Shown here piece by piece: positions 7,796 to 16,198 of a stretch of DNA of 32,833 bases (position 1 is its first letter; each line of letters opens with the position of its first letter). This DNA is from Candidatus Minthousia equi (GTDB lineage: Bacteria; Bacteroidota; Bacteroidia; Bacteroidales; Bacteroidaceae), in contig JAGHTY010000134.1 of NCBI GenBank assembly GCA_018065125.1, forward strand, positions 1 through 32,833. Reading direction: 5' to 3'. Position numbers and translations under genes: made by a program. The notes below the pieces were generated by a model. That model saw only the letters and a program-made list of their open reading frames with translations, did not search any database and had not been told where the DNA came from.

Positions 7796-8422
7796 ATGAA
7801 GAAAATACTAACACTTGCACTTGCATCACTCTTGTTTGCAAGCTGTAACAAACCAAAAGAACTAAACATAGCAACAGTATCACCTTCTGATGCCGTAACA
7901 GAGGTAATGATGAGCCGCCGCAGCATTCGCAGCTACAAAGACTCTCTCATCAGCCGTGAAACATTAGACGAGATACTTAAATGCGGTGTGAACGCCCCTA
8001 ACGGCAGAAACATCCAGGCATATGAGATACGTGTTCTCTCGCCTGCCATGATTGACTCCATAACCAAAGCCGTGGTAAAAGACAACCCACAGATTGGCCA
8101 GCGCAAAGGATTCAGGAACATCTTTGTTGATGCACCCTGCGTACTTTGTATTGCCTATGACACAACCTACGACATGAGTCAGGTGGATTGCGGCCTTCTT
8201 GGCGAGAACATCATACTATCTGCCTGGTCAAAGGGAATAGGTTCATGCTGCCTTGGAAGTTCTGCCCGATGGATAAAGGACTCGCCATCAGCAAGGCCTT
8301 ACCTGCAGAAGATGGACTTCACCGAAGGTTATGAACTTCTGTATTGCATAGGACTTGGCTATCCTAACGAAACGCCAGAGGCCAAGCCACGCACAATGGA
8401 TAAAATTAGATACATGGAATGA
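7796..8422 (+). CDS. nitroreductase-family lipoprotein
   Basis: 208 residues. An N-terminal lipobox (LLFASC, Cys17) predicts export and lipidation. The rest is a nitroreductase (NfsB/FRase I-like) FMN-binding domain: the N-terminal RRSIRSYKD phosphate-binding segment, NAPNGRN, and the C-terminal GLGYPNETPEAKPR. These enzymes normally reduce nitro or quinone compounds with NAD(P)H in the cytoplasm. An exported FMN enzyme has no direct access to NAD(P)H, so a cytoplasmic function is doubtful unless the signal is not used; comparable lipoprotein nitroreductases occur in Bacteroidales. It lies 12 bp upstream of the GH51 gene, so the two are probably one transcript. Confidence 0.8.
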   Translation: MKKILTLALASLLFASCNKPKELNIATVSPSDAVTEVMMSRRSIRSYKDSLISRETLDEILKCGVNAPNGRNIQAYEIRVLSPAMIDSITKAVVKDNPQIGQRKGFRNIFVDAPCVLCIAYDTTYDMSQVDCGLLGENIILSAWSKGIGSCCLGSSARWIKDSPSARPYLQKMDFTEGYELLYCIGLGYPNETPEAKPRTMDKIRYME

Positions 8423-8434
8423 TCTGGAAAAAAA

Positions 8435-10921
8435 ATGAAAGCACAAACCCTTCTTTTGGCAATCGTCTTGCTCGCATCATGCACAGAGCAGGCTAAAGTA
8501 GTAATCAACATCGATGCTGAGCAGCAAGGTCCTGCCATCAGCCAGACACACTATGGTCTTTTTTACGAAGATATCAATCATGCAGCCGACGGAGGCCTTT
8601 ATGCCGAGCTGATACGCAACCGCTCTTTTGAAGACGATACCATGCCAACCGATGAGGAACCTTCGCCATCGGGCATCAGCCATTGGCTGGCAGTAGGTAA
8701 TGCACAGCTGACGCTTACGCAACGTAATCTGCTTAACAAGGTGCAGCATAATGCACTCGAACTTACAATCACAAAGGCGGGCGATGGCGTGCAAAACGAT
8801 GGATTCTGGGGTATGAATGCAGTAGCAGGTACTGAATACAAGCTGAGTTTCTTTGCAAAAAGTAATCAAGGATATAATGGAAAACTGACAGCTTCGCTTG
8901 TAAGCGCCCAGAACAAGATATTAGGATCGGCCAATATAGACGTGAATGCCAATACAGAATGGGCAAAATATATTGCCACCATCAAGGCTACCGCGAACGA
9001 CCCAAAGGCTCAGTTTACACTTACGGGCGATAAGGCAGGAACATTGCAGCTCGACGTGGTGAGTCTTTTCCCTCCTACCTTCAAGAACCGCCCCAACGGT
9101 ATGCGACCTGATCTGGCACAGATGCTGGCCGACATGCATCCACGTTTCCTCCGCTTCCCTGGCGGCTGCTTTGTGGAGGGTCAGAATACGCCTGACAATG
9201 CCTTCCGCTGGAAACGCACCATCGGTCCTATCGAAGAGCGCGAAGGACACCAGAACGTGAACTGGGGTTATCGCACTACAGATGGAATCGGTTTTCACGA
9301 ATTCCTGCAGCTAAGCGAGGATCTGGGAGCAAAGCCACTCTTTGTGGTCAACGTAGGCATCTGGCATGGTGGTTGCGACCCATACGACAAGATTGACCCT
9401 TGGATTGAAGAATGTCTTGACGCGCTGGAGTATGCCAACGGCGATGTTTCGACCCCTTATGGTAAACTTCGAGCAGAGAATGGTCATCCGGAACCATTCG
9501 GATTAGAGTATATTGAGATTGGCAATGAGAATTACAACTATCATCTAGACGACAACTACGACCAGTCGAACCATTACCCCGAACGCTACATCCAATTCTA
9601 CAACGCCATCAAGACTCGCTATCCTGAGGTGAAGTGTATAGGCAATGTAGAGTCGTGGGGAACAGACGACCCAAGCTGGCGAAATGACCATCCGGTAGAT
9701 ATGGTAGATGAACATTACTATCGCTCACCCGACTGGTTTGCCGAGCGTTTCACGAAGTACGACTCCTATCCTCGTGACCAGCATCAGGTTTATGTAGGAG
9801 AATATGCCGTTACAAGTCAGCATGGCGTAATAGGCAACCTCAATGCTGCTTTGGGCGAAGCCGTGTATATGATGGGCATGGAGAATAATTCGGACGTAGT
9901 AGCCATGAACTCCTACGCTCCTATTTTCGTCAACGAGAACGATGCCCGCTGGCGTCCCGACATGATTCGCTTTAATTCACACGAAACGATGGGTACTCCA
10001 TCATATTATGTGCAGAAACTTTTTGCCAACAATATTGGTACAAGAGTACTCAAGACCAGTTGCACATGGGAACTGAACAAACCCGTAGCCAAGAAGCAGG
10101 AAACCAAGACTCCTGTGCATGTAGGACTTGGCGCATGGCACACCAATGTGCATTTCCGCAACCCTCAGCTCATCGTCGAAGGCAAGGAGGTGAAGTTAGC
10201 AAACTTTGACCAATGGACTCCAACCGAGGGACGTTGGAGCGTGGAAGAAGGCGACTACGTGCAGCGCTCGACCAAGGAGCCTGCCATGAGTATCTGTCCG
10301 CAGCCGATTGACGCAGATCACTACACCTATCGTGTGCAGGCAATGAAAGAGAGTGGCGATCAGGGGTTCCTTCTACTCGTGGGTTATACTGACGATTACA
10401 ACTATCAGTGGTACAATGTAGCCGGATGGGGCAACAGCAGCAACTGCGTAGAGCAGACTTACAAGGGCAGTCGTGGAGCCATTGCACCACAGAAGAACTT
10501 TACGGTAGAACCGAACCGATGGTATGACCTGCAGGTAGAAGTGGATGGCGACAGCCTTCGCTGCTATGTGGATGGTCAGCTTGACATCTGCTGCCGCCTT
10601 CAGAAAGGTCTGATGATGGAAGGTGTATTTGCATCGGCCACCATCGACGAAGTCAATAAGATAATGTATGTAAAGGTGGTGAATCTAGGCGAAGGCTTTG
10701 CTCCAGGAGAGATTAACCTGAGCAACTGTAGCATCGATACCTCGGCACCAGAAGACGTCACCCTCACCCGTCTAGCCTCAGCCAATGGCACAGACGAGAA
10801 CACACTCAACAACCCCAAATCCATTTACCCCGTAACAGAGATGGTTAAAGCAAAACGCAATAAGATAAGTTTTGATGTTGCCCCATTTTCTGTTAACATA
10901 TTGAAAATAAAGTTGGAATAA
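8435..10921 (+). CDS. GH51-type alpha-L-arabinofuranosidase lipoprotein
   Basis: 828 residues with a lipoprotein signal (LLASC, Cys16). It removes arabinofuranosyl side chains from arabinoxylan or arabinan. Layout: a short TIM-barrel lead-in containing INHAADGGLYAELIRNRSFE, a CBM4/9-like beta-sandwich insert (about 70-205), and the GH51 barrel (about 210-560) with acid/base Glu365 in EIGNENY and nucleophile Glu456 in YVGEYA. A second beta-sandwich follows (about 580-720, LamG-like or DUF1080-like), then the C-terminal arabinofuranosidase domain. The inserted sandwich makes it longer than the usual 500-660 residues, but Bacteroidota members of this size are common. Second gene of the operon; the next start codon follows the stop by 4 bp. 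Confidence 0.9.
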   Translation: MKAQTLLLAIVLLASCTEQAKVVINIDAEQQGPAISQTHYGLFYEDINHAADGGLYAELIRNRSFEDDTMPTDEEPSPSGISHWLAVGNAQLTLTQRNLLNKVQHNALELTITKAGDGVQNDGFWGMNAVAGTEYKLSFFAKSNQGYNGKLTASLVSAQNKILGSANIDVNANTEWAKYIATIKATANDPKAQFTLTGDKAGTLQLDVVSLFPPTFKNRPNGMRPDLAQMLADMHPRFLRFPGGCFVEGQNTPDNAFRWKRTIGPIEEREGHQNVNWGYRTTDGIGFHEFLQLSEDLGAKPLFVVNVGIWHGGCDPYDKIDPWIEECLDALEYANGDVSTPYGKLRAENGHPEPFGLEYIEIGNENYNYHLDDNYDQSNHYPERYIQFYNAIKTRYPEVKCIGNVESWGTDDPSWRNDHPVDMVDEHYYRSPDWFAERFTKYDSYPRDQHQVYVGEYAVTSQHGVIGNLNAALGEAVYMMGMENNSDVVAMNSYAPIFVNENDARWRPDMIRFNSHETMGTPSYYVQKLFANNIGTRVLKTSCTWELNKPVAKKQETKTPVHVGLGAWHTNVHFRNPQLIVEGKEVKLANFDQWTPTEGRWSVEEGDYVQRSTKEPAMSICPQPIDADHYTYRVQAMKESGDQGFLLLVGYTDDYNYQWYNVAGWGNSSNCVEQTYKGSRGAIAPQKNFTVEPNRWYDLQVEVDGDSLRCYVDGQLDICCRLQKGLMMEGVFASATIDEVNKIMYVKVVNLGEGFAPGEINLSNCSIDTSAPEDVTLTRLASANGTDENTLNNPKSIYPVTEMVKAKRNKISFDVAPFSVNILKIKLE

Positions 10922-10925
10922 ATTC

Positions 10926-11507
10926 ATGGAAAAGCAAATGACAGAACTTGAAAAACTCCTTGCAGGAGAATTATATGATTACTCTGACGCAGAAATAGCA
11001 CAACTTCATGGCAAGGCTTACTACCTCTCAATGAAGATTAACAACAACCTATCTTTTGATAATCTGGATGAGATGAAATTACTGCAAAAGGAATTGCTGC
11101 CAAATATGGATGAGTCATCTATCGTTCTGCCTCCATTCCGTTGCGACCTTGGTTTCAGGATAAAGATAGGAAAGAATGTAACTATCAACCAGAACTGCAC
11201 ATTCCTTGACAATGCTCCTATCGAGATCGACGACAATTGCTTGATAGGACCAGATTGTCATTTCTATACACCTCAGCATCCATTTGATTATGAGCAAAGA
11301 CGCAAGCCGGTAGAGAAATCTCTTCCGATAAAGATTGGTGCTGATACATGGATTGGTGGAAATGTTACCATCTGCCCTGGAGTAACAATTGGTGAGCGTT
11401 GTATTGTTGGTGCTGGTAGTGTTGTGACACACGATATTGAACCCGACTCAGTTGTTGCAGGAAACCCAGCAAGGATAATCCGTAAGGGAACAAACGCCGG
11501 CAAGTAG
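10926..11507 (+). CDS. maltose/galactoside-type sugar O-acetyltransferase
   Basis: 193 residues, cytoplasmic. It transfers acetyl from acetyl-CoA to a sugar hydroxyl (LacA/Maa/NodL family). An N-terminal Mac domain (KLLAGELYDYSDAEIAQLHG) precedes a left-handed beta-helix of hexapeptide repeats. The catalytic His is in YTPQHPFD (His118), and WIGGNVTICPGVTIG with AGSVVTHDIEPDSVVAGNPA closes the helix. The start at 10926 is 4 bp after the GH51 stop. A second ATG at 10938 (MTELEKLL) would match the usual family N-terminus better, so either start is possible. It probably closes the nitroreductase-GH51 operon and may detoxify sugars released by the glycosidases (inference). Confidence 0.85.
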   Translation: MEKQMTELEKLLAGELYDYSDAEIAQLHGKAYYLSMKINNNLSFDNLDEMKLLQKELLPNMDESSIVLPPFRCDLGFRIKIGKNVTINQNCTFLDNAPIEIDDNCLIGPDCHFYTPQHPFDYEQRRKPVEKSLPIKIGADTWIGGNVTICPGVTIGERCIVGAGSVVTHDIEPDSVVAGNPARIIRKGTNAGK

Positions 11508-11529
11508 ACAAAACTGACATTTACTGAAC

Positions 11530-11652
11530 ATGAAACAATATATAATTGACGCCTTTACCGATAAGCCTGTACATTTGCCATTTCAGAACTATCAATCCAA
11601 GGCTAAGTAATGGAATAAATTCTGGGAAAAGCAATACGCGTCTCAAGAATAA
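11530..11652 (+). pseudogene. PhzF-like N-terminal remnant joined to an unrelated tail
   Basis: The small frame beginning ATG 11530 reads MKQYIIDAFTDKPVHLPF, whose first 12 residues match the N-terminus of PhzF-family isomerases (typically MKQYIVDAFT-D plus F-x-G-N-P-A). The GNPA substrate motif and the remaining 270 residues are gone. After a stop at 11608-11610 the same frame continues WNKFWEKQYASQE to a second stop at 11650, suggesting the end of another gene. This looks like the scar of an internal deletion. Confidence is limited by the short length. Confidence 0.4.
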
Positions 11653-11656
11653 TTCG

Positions 11657-11664
11657 TATCTTTG
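11657..11664 (+). promoter_or_regulatory. -7 box of the MBL-fold gene
   Basis: TATCTTTG, 32 bp upstream of the ATG at 11696, matches TAnnTTTG. No TTTG is seen at the -33 position. Confidence 0.55.
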
Positions 11665-11695
11665 CAAAAACAACTTAACCTAAAACCCGAATATC

Positions 11696-12499
11696 ATGAA
11701 ACACCTCACAGCACTCGTAATTGCCTTGACATGCTCAATCTCTTCTTTTGCACAGAGCAACTTCAAGGAGAAGACTGTATTCAAGAACAATGACGTAGAA
11801 TTCCGCCAGCTGGATGAACACACCTGGCATGGCAACGGAAATCTTGTATTTAACGAATCTGTGTACCTCATCGAGGGTAGCAAGTCGGCCATCCTTATTG
11901 ATGCCGGTACTAAAATTCCAGGATTGAAGAAGATTGCCGAGGACCTGGTAAAGAAACCTGTAACGCTCATCATCAGCCACGGACATGGCGACCACATCGG
12001 AGAGATGAACGAATGGGATGAACTATGGATCAACGCAGCAGACGAAGCCATCCTAGCCGAAGGGGCATACAAGGGAAAGAAGCACTATCTTACCGATGGA
12101 CAGGTGTTCGACCTTGGCGGACGCGAGATTGAAGTGGTATTCACCCCAGGACACACACCTGGTTCTACAACCTTTATCGACAAGGATAACCACTATGGAT
12201 TTAGCAGCGACGCCTTTGGTTCAGGCAACCTGCTGGTGTTTACAAACCTCTCTACAGAACTGGCATCATGCCAGCGCATGGAACGCTTCATCAAGAACTA
12301 TGGCATTCAATACTTTTACCCTGGTCATTACTGGGGCGACAATCTGGAAACCGCTCAGAGAGTAGAAGATGTGGGTGCAATCTGCGAAGGAATACTGAAT
12401 GGCCTGCTCACCCCTGCCAAAAGCGAGGACAAGAGATTTCCATATGTTGTTGAACTGAAGGGCGTGAAGATTAACTACGGTCCTGCAGAGATAAGATAA
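11696..12499 (+). CDS. secreted metallo-beta-lactamase-fold hydrolase
   Basis: 267 residues with a Sec signal peptide (cleavage after SSFAQ, residue 20). The metal-binding motif SHGHGDH gives His95, His97, Asp99 and His100. Downstream are FTPGHTPGST, with a further metal His, and SSDAFGSG, with the bridging Asp. Motif pattern and length fit the broad MBL family (glyoxalase II-like or lactamase-like esterases) rather than a recognised antibiotic-resistance enzyme; no substrate can be given. It is followed by two VOC-family genes, which with a glyoxalase II-like fold might hint at aldehyde or thioester chemistry, but the export signals argue against simple methylglyoxal detoxification. A 70-bp gap containing a TTTAAAC repeat separates it from the next gene. 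Confidence 0.8.
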   Translation: MKHLTALVIALTCSISSFAQSNFKEKTVFKNNDVEFRQLDEHTWHGNGNLVFNESVYLIEGSKSAILIDAGTKIPGLKKIAEDLVKKPVTLIISHGHGDHIGEMNEWDELWINAADEAILAEGAYKGKKHYLTDGQVFDLGGREIEVVFTPGHTPGSTTFIDKDNHYGFSSDAFGSGNLLVFTNLSTELASCQRMERFIKNYGIQYFYPGHYWGDNLETAQRVEDVGAICEGILNGLLTPAKSEDKRFPYVVELKGVKINYGPAEIR

Positions 12500-12537
12500 A
12501 AGTTTAAAAGGTTTAAAAGGTTTGAACCACTTAAACC
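12498..12537. repeat. TTTAAAC-type intergenic repeat, copy 2
   Basis: Tandem GTTTAAAAG units just after the MBL-fold gene stop, with a final CTTAAACC in opposite sense. The tract lies between two co-oriented genes and could form a weak hairpin. Confidence 0.5.
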
Positions 12538-12569
12538 GAAGCAAAGCGACTCATAACCCATAACACAAA

Positions 12570-13421
12570 ATGATTAAAGACATTGCACACATCGCCTTGA
12601 ATCCATTGAACATGGACAAGACTGTAGCGTACTTTGAAAACGTATTTGGATGGAAGAAGGTTTTCGAACTTCATCACGAGAATGGTGACCCATGGATTAT
12701 CTACCTTAAGATTTGCAAGGGTCATTTCCTGGAACTATTCTATGGCGGACAGAACGACCGTGACTATGCCCTGGATTTCAAGAAGACAGGCTATAATCAC
12801 CTATGCGTAACCGTTGGAGATATCCGCAAGACCTTGCAGGAGATCTACGAGAAGGGCTACATCGACTCGCCAGAACCAGAAATTGAGAAGAGCAACTGCA
12901 AGAACCTATGGCTTTACGACCCAGATGGCAATGGTATTGAACTGCAGGAGTACACCCCCGAATCTGTTCAGATGCAAAGCAACGAGGCACCATACGAATT
13001 TGGTCGCGAAGGCTATGTGGGCCTGGGTCATGCATGCTTTGTGTGCAAGGACATTGAGGCATCACTTGATTTCTATTGCAACAAACTTGGCATGAAACTG
13101 GTGGGCATTCAGGATAACGACGAAGGCGAACCTTGGCTGCACTATGTACGCATTGCCGATGGCGTTTATCTGGAACTGATACCTAATGGCGAGGGAGAGA
13201 ATCCTAACACAGGATGGAACTCTCGTGGTTTCCAGCACCTCTGCCTTGAGACAGACAACCTGGTAGAGGATGTAGAGCGACTGAGATCGATCGGAGTAGA
13301 GATTGACCAAGAACCAAAGACGTCGTCCGACCTTAACTGGCAGGCATGGATTCACGACCCAGATGGCAATAAGATTGAACTCATGATGATTGACCCTAAT
13401 TCACCACAAGCAAAAGCATAA
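12570..13421 (+). CDS. tandem VOC (glyoxalase-like) protein
   Basis: 283 residues, cytoplasmic, two vicinal-oxygen-chelate domains in one chain (about 1-130 and 147-275). Each keeps the full set of glyoxalase-type metal ligands: His7, Glu55, His77, Glu124 in the first and His154, Glu202, His223, Glu270 in the second. DPDGNGIELQEY and DPDGNKIELMM are the matching C-terminal strands. A complete H/E/H/E set in both halves suggests two metal sites and a lyase, isomerase or dioxygenase role, perhaps lactoylglutathione-lyase-like, but Bacteroidales generally lack glutathione, so the substrate is open. Five bp separate it from the next VOC gene, so the two are co-transcribed. Confidence 0.85.
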   Translation: MIKDIAHIALNPLNMDKTVAYFENVFGWKKVFELHHENGDPWIIYLKICKGHFLELFYGGQNDRDYALDFKKTGYNHLCVTVGDIRKTLQEIYEKGYIDSPEPEIEKSNCKNLWLYDPDGNGIELQEYTPESVQMQSNEAPYEFGREGYVGLGHACFVCKDIEASLDFYCNKLGMKLVGIQDNDEGEPWLHYVRIADGVYLELIPNGEGENPNTGWNSRGFQHLCLETDNLVEDVERLRSIGVEIDQEPKTSSDLNWQAWIHDPDGNKIELMMIDPNSPQAKA

Positions 13422-13426
13422 ATACC

Positions 13427-14068
13427 ATGAAAAAGACATTCATATTTTCATGCATGATATTGGCAATGTTACTTGCATCATGCAACAAGGCACCTAAGAC
13501 TACACAGGAAGAGAACACAGTAAAGGATTCATTGCAGATAACCAACCCAGAACTATGGGAGGCACAGAACCGCAAGCTGCAGCTAAAAGCCGACCGTGGC
13601 GTTATGAAAAACCCATTGGACCTGAACGGATTTATTCAGATTGCCATTATCGTTGAGGATATTGAGGTTGCTGCACGCGAGGGGGCAGAGCTGCTGAACG
13701 TACCTGTTCCTGAAATCAAGGTGCATCAAACCGTTGATACTACCGACCCTAACCTGATGTATTATGGCAAGAACTACAAATATGGCCTGAAACTTGCCTC
13801 GATTACAGCACCACAAGGATTCATCATCGAGCTTCACCAGGTGATTGATGACAATCCTAATACATACAACGAGTTTATCAAGGAACATGGCTATGGTGTT
13901 CATCACTTGGGCTTTGCCGTAGGCGACCGTCGTGATTCTGTAGTAAACGAACTTGTTGACCGTGGCTACCAAAAGCGTGTAGAGCACTTCTACCCTGGTG
14001 GCAGCTGGACAATCATTGACAGCGAACAGTCGCTAGGTGTAAACCTGAACATCAAGCCTGCCATGTAA
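13427..14068 (+). CDS. VOC-family lipoprotein
   Basis: 213 residues. A lipoprotein signal (AMLLASC, Cys19) is followed by about 45 residues of linker and one VOC domain: NGFIQIAIIVEDIEVAAREG, FIIELHQVID, then YGVHHLGFAVGD and SLGVNLNI. Conserved ligand positions in the domain are only partly kept: His and Glu are visible in IELHQ and VHHLGFA, but the first His is replaced in FIQIAII. Exported VOC proteins are uncommon; the partner gene just upstream encodes a cytoplasmic double VOC protein. The following GNAT start is 12 bp downstream, so the operon probably continues. Confidence 0.75.
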   Translation: MKKTFIFSCMILAMLLASCNKAPKTTQEENTVKDSLQITNPELWEAQNRKLQLKADRGVMKNPLDLNGFIQIAIIVEDIEVAAREGAELLNVPVPEIKVHQTVDTTDPNLMYYGKNYKYGLKLASITAPQGFIIELHQVIDDNPNTYNEFIKEHGYGVHHLGFAVGDRRDSVVNELVDRGYQKRVEHFYPGGSWTIIDSEQSLGVNLNIKPAM

Positions 14069-14080
14069 ATAAAAGCAAGG

Positions 14081-14563
14081 ATGACAATACGGCAGGCAAC
14101 AGAACAGGACATTCCACAGATGAAGGAAATCTTTGCCCATGCAAGGGCCTTCATGGTAAAGACAGGCAACCCCACTCAATGGGGTGATGATTATCCTTGT
14201 GACGAACTGATACAGGAAGACATCAATAATGCCGACTGCTTCCTCTGCCAGGAAAACAACGAGATAGTAGGTACATTTGTACTGAGAGGGGGAAACGACC
14301 CCACCTATGAGAAGATATACGATGGAGCATGGAGCAACGATAATCCCTATGCCACCATCCACAGAATTGCCAGTCTTGGAAAGGTAAAAGGTATCTTTGA
14401 AGCATGTATGGATTTTGCCCTTCGGCACTATGCTACCATCCGTATTGATACACATCGCGACAATCAACCTATGCAAAACGCCATCAGGAAAGCAGGATTT
14501 ACCTATTGTGGCATAATCTATTGCTGGGATGGAAGCGAAAGATTGGCCTTTCAGTATAACTGA
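14081..14563 (+). CDS. GNAT-family N-acetyltransferase
   Basis: 160 residues with a complete GNAT fold: N-terminal MTIRQATEQDIPQMKEIF, a beta-strand pair around EIVGTFVLRGG, motif A HRIASLGKVKGIF for acetyl-CoA, and motif B IRIDTHRDNQPMQNAIRKAG with the closing strand FTYCGIIY. Substrate is unknown. Unlike the fragment at 587-904 it is intact. It lies 12 bp after the VOC lipoprotein and probably shares its transcript. Confidence 0.85.
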   Translation: MTIRQATEQDIPQMKEIFAHARAFMVKTGNPTQWGDDYPCDELIQEDINNADCFLCQENNEIVGTFVLRGGNDPTYEKIYDGAWSNDNPYATIHRIASLGKVKGIFEACMDFALRHYATIRIDTHRDNQPMQNAIRKAGFTYCGIIYCWDGSERLAFQYN

Positions 14564-14577
14564 TTCCAAAAAAAGCG

Positions 14578-14585
14578 TAAATTTG
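14578..14585 (+). promoter_or_regulatory. -7 box of the flavoprotein gene
   Basis: TAAATTTG lies 33 bp upstream of the ATG at 14619 and matches TAnnTTTG. No convincing -33 box. Confidence 0.5.
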
Positions 14586-14618
14586 CATCTGTACTAACGA
14601 AATAAACAAATCATCAAT

Positions 14619-15236
14619 ATGAAAGTATTATTGCTAAACGGAAGCCCCCGTCAAAAGGGCAACACCTTTACCGCACTTCGCCAGATTGCCCAGCAGCTGA
14701 CCTTAAACGGAATTGACAGCGAGATTGTATGGATTGGCAACAAGGCTGTCAGAGGCTGTATTGGCTGCGGCATGTGCCGTCAGCAGGGAAAAGGTCTCTG
14801 CGTTTTTAACGACGACGTGTGCAACGAGATCATCAGCAAGATGAACCAGAGCGACGCCCTGATTGTAGGTTCACCTGTATATTACGGAACCCCTTCGGGT
14901 AATGTGCTGAACGTGCTTCACCGCATGATGTTCTGTGGTGCAAAGGTGCAGAACAAGCCTGCTGCAGCATTGACCGTTTGCCGTCGTGGTGGCGCTACAG
15001 CAGCATTCCAATGCCTGCAGATGCCATTCCAAATGATGAACATGCCTATCGTTACCTCACAATACTGGAACATCAGCTATGGAGGTGCAGAAGGTCAGAC
15101 AGCATTGGATACCGAAGGCATGCAGACCATGCGCACACTGGCCAACAACATGGCATGGTTGCTCACTAAGATCCATACAGGTGAAGGAGATGTTCCTGAA
15201 CGTGAACCATGGGCACCCCTGAACTACATCCGATGA
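14619..15236 (+). CDS. iron-sulfur flavoprotein-like NAD(P)H:FMN reductase
   Basis: 205 residues, cytoplasmic. The flavodoxin-like FMN-binding N-terminus is MKVLLLNGSPRQKGNTF, and GSPVYYGTPSG supplies the second FMN loop. Cysteines 47, 50, 53 and 61 follow C-x2-C-x2-C-x7-C (GCIGCGMCRQQGKGLC), the spacing that binds a 4Fe-4S cluster in archaeal-type iron-sulfur flavoproteins. A redox role is likely; the electron partner is unknown. The DUF4380 gene follows by 19 bp. Confidence 0.85.
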   Translation: MKVLLLNGSPRQKGNTFTALRQIAQQLTLNGIDSEIVWIGNKAVRGCIGCGMCRQQGKGLCVFNDDVCNEIISKMNQSDALIVGSPVYYGTPSGNVLNVLHRMMFCGAKVQNKPAAALTVCRRGGATAAFQCLQMPFQMMNMPIVTSQYWNISYGGAEGQTALDTEGMQTMRTLANNMAWLLTKIHTGEGDVPEREPWAPLNYIR

Positions 15237-15255
15237 AACCTTATTACCTATAGAA

Positions 15256-16086
15256 ATGAAAAGAATATTTGGACTATTACTAATTATGACAGCAATAAGT
15301 TGCCAGGCAAATGCCCAGGGGTTCATGCCAGAACCAACAGAAAGAGATGAGCATACCCTTACCGTAGGTTCCATGACCATGGTAATTGATGCTGCACGCG
15401 GAGGAAGAATTACCCATCTGTGTTTCAACGACCAGGAAGTTCTATCGCAGATTCCTGCACCAAACATGTACGGAAGTACCTTCTGGACAAGTCCTCAGAA
15501 AGAATGGAACTGGCCTCCTGTACGCGAACATGATATCATGGCATATAGCGTAGAGGATATTGAGAATGGTCTTGTCATGACCAGTCAGTTATCAGAGAAG
15601 TTCCCTATCCGCATCAAGAAGAAGTTTGTTGCCGACAAGGAAAACAACTGCTTTAGCATTACCTACACCATGATTAATGAATCGGGTGAACCTAGAAAGG
15701 TTGCCCCTTGGGAAATTACCCGCGTACCCGCCGAAGGTTCTATCTTCTTCGAGGCAAACGTAGAGGAAATCACTCCCGCCGGCCTCATGCCATTTGTACA
15801 GAAAAACAACCTAGCATGGTTTGACATTAACCACGTAGATAAGCAAAGAAAGATTAATTCTGACGGCAAGGGATGGTTGAGCTATGTAAACAATGGTCTG
15901 AAGCTTACTAAACGTTTCCCTGATCTAGACCCTTCTCAACCAGCACCAGATGAAGCAGAAATTCAGGTATACGTTCACCAGGGAAAGGCGTATGTAGAAC
16001 TAGAAGCACAAGGTGCCTACGAAGTTCTCAAGCCAGGAGAATCAGTAGACTGGACTGTAAACTGGTTCCTTTCAGAAGCGAAATAA
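15256..16086 (+). CDS. secreted DUF4380 protein
   Basis: 276 residues with a signal sequence (MKRIFGLLLIMTAISCQANAQ), so exported; cleavage could be at ANAQ or, as a lipoprotein, at Cys16. The body (VIDAARGGRITHLCFNDQEV, STFWTSPQKEWNWPP, APWEITRVPAEGSIFF) fits DUF4380, an all-beta family with a galactose-mutarotase-like fold. Function is not established; the fold suggests sugar binding or epimerisation. It is the last gene before a strong hairpin terminator. Confidence 0.75.
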   Translation: MKRIFGLLLIMTAISCQANAQGFMPEPTERDEHTLTVGSMTMVIDAARGGRITHLCFNDQEVLSQIPAPNMYGSTFWTSPQKEWNWPPVREHDIMAYSVEDIENGLVMTSQLSEKFPIRIKKKFVADKENNCFSITYTMINESGEPRKVAPWEITRVPAEGSIFFEANVEEITPAGLMPFVQKNNLAWFDINHVDKQRKINSDGKGWLSYVNNGLKLTKRFPDLDPSQPAPDEAEIQVYVHQGKAYVELEAQGAYEVLKPGESVDWTVNWFLSEAK

Positions 16087-16101
16087 CTGAATAATATTGA
16101 T

Positions 16102-16132
16102 AAAAGAGGATTGAATTCAATCCTCTTTTTTA
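16102..16132 (+). terminator. palindromic terminator, probably bidirectional
   Basis: A 28-base perfect palindrome (16102-16129, centred on GAATTC) ending in a T run on the plus strand and, read in reverse, in a T run (from AAAA) on the minus strand. It separates the DUF4380 gene from the convergent membrane-protein gene. Confidence 0.85.
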
Positions 16133-16185
16133 TTCCTCATTTAAAGATAACTTTGCGTCTCTGAGTCTTTGCGACTCTGCGCCCC

Positions 16186-16198
16186 TTTAAACTTTTAT
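16186..16198. repeat. TTTAAAC-type intergenic repeat, copy 3
   Basis: CTTTAAACTTTTA overlaps the last codons and stop of the minus-strand membrane-protein gene. Confidence 0.35.

Noticed and set aside
2281..10921. A full polysaccharide utilisation locus
   Set aside because: The glycosidases are present, but no SusC/SusD pair or hybrid two-component regulator is seen; the genes have separate promoters.
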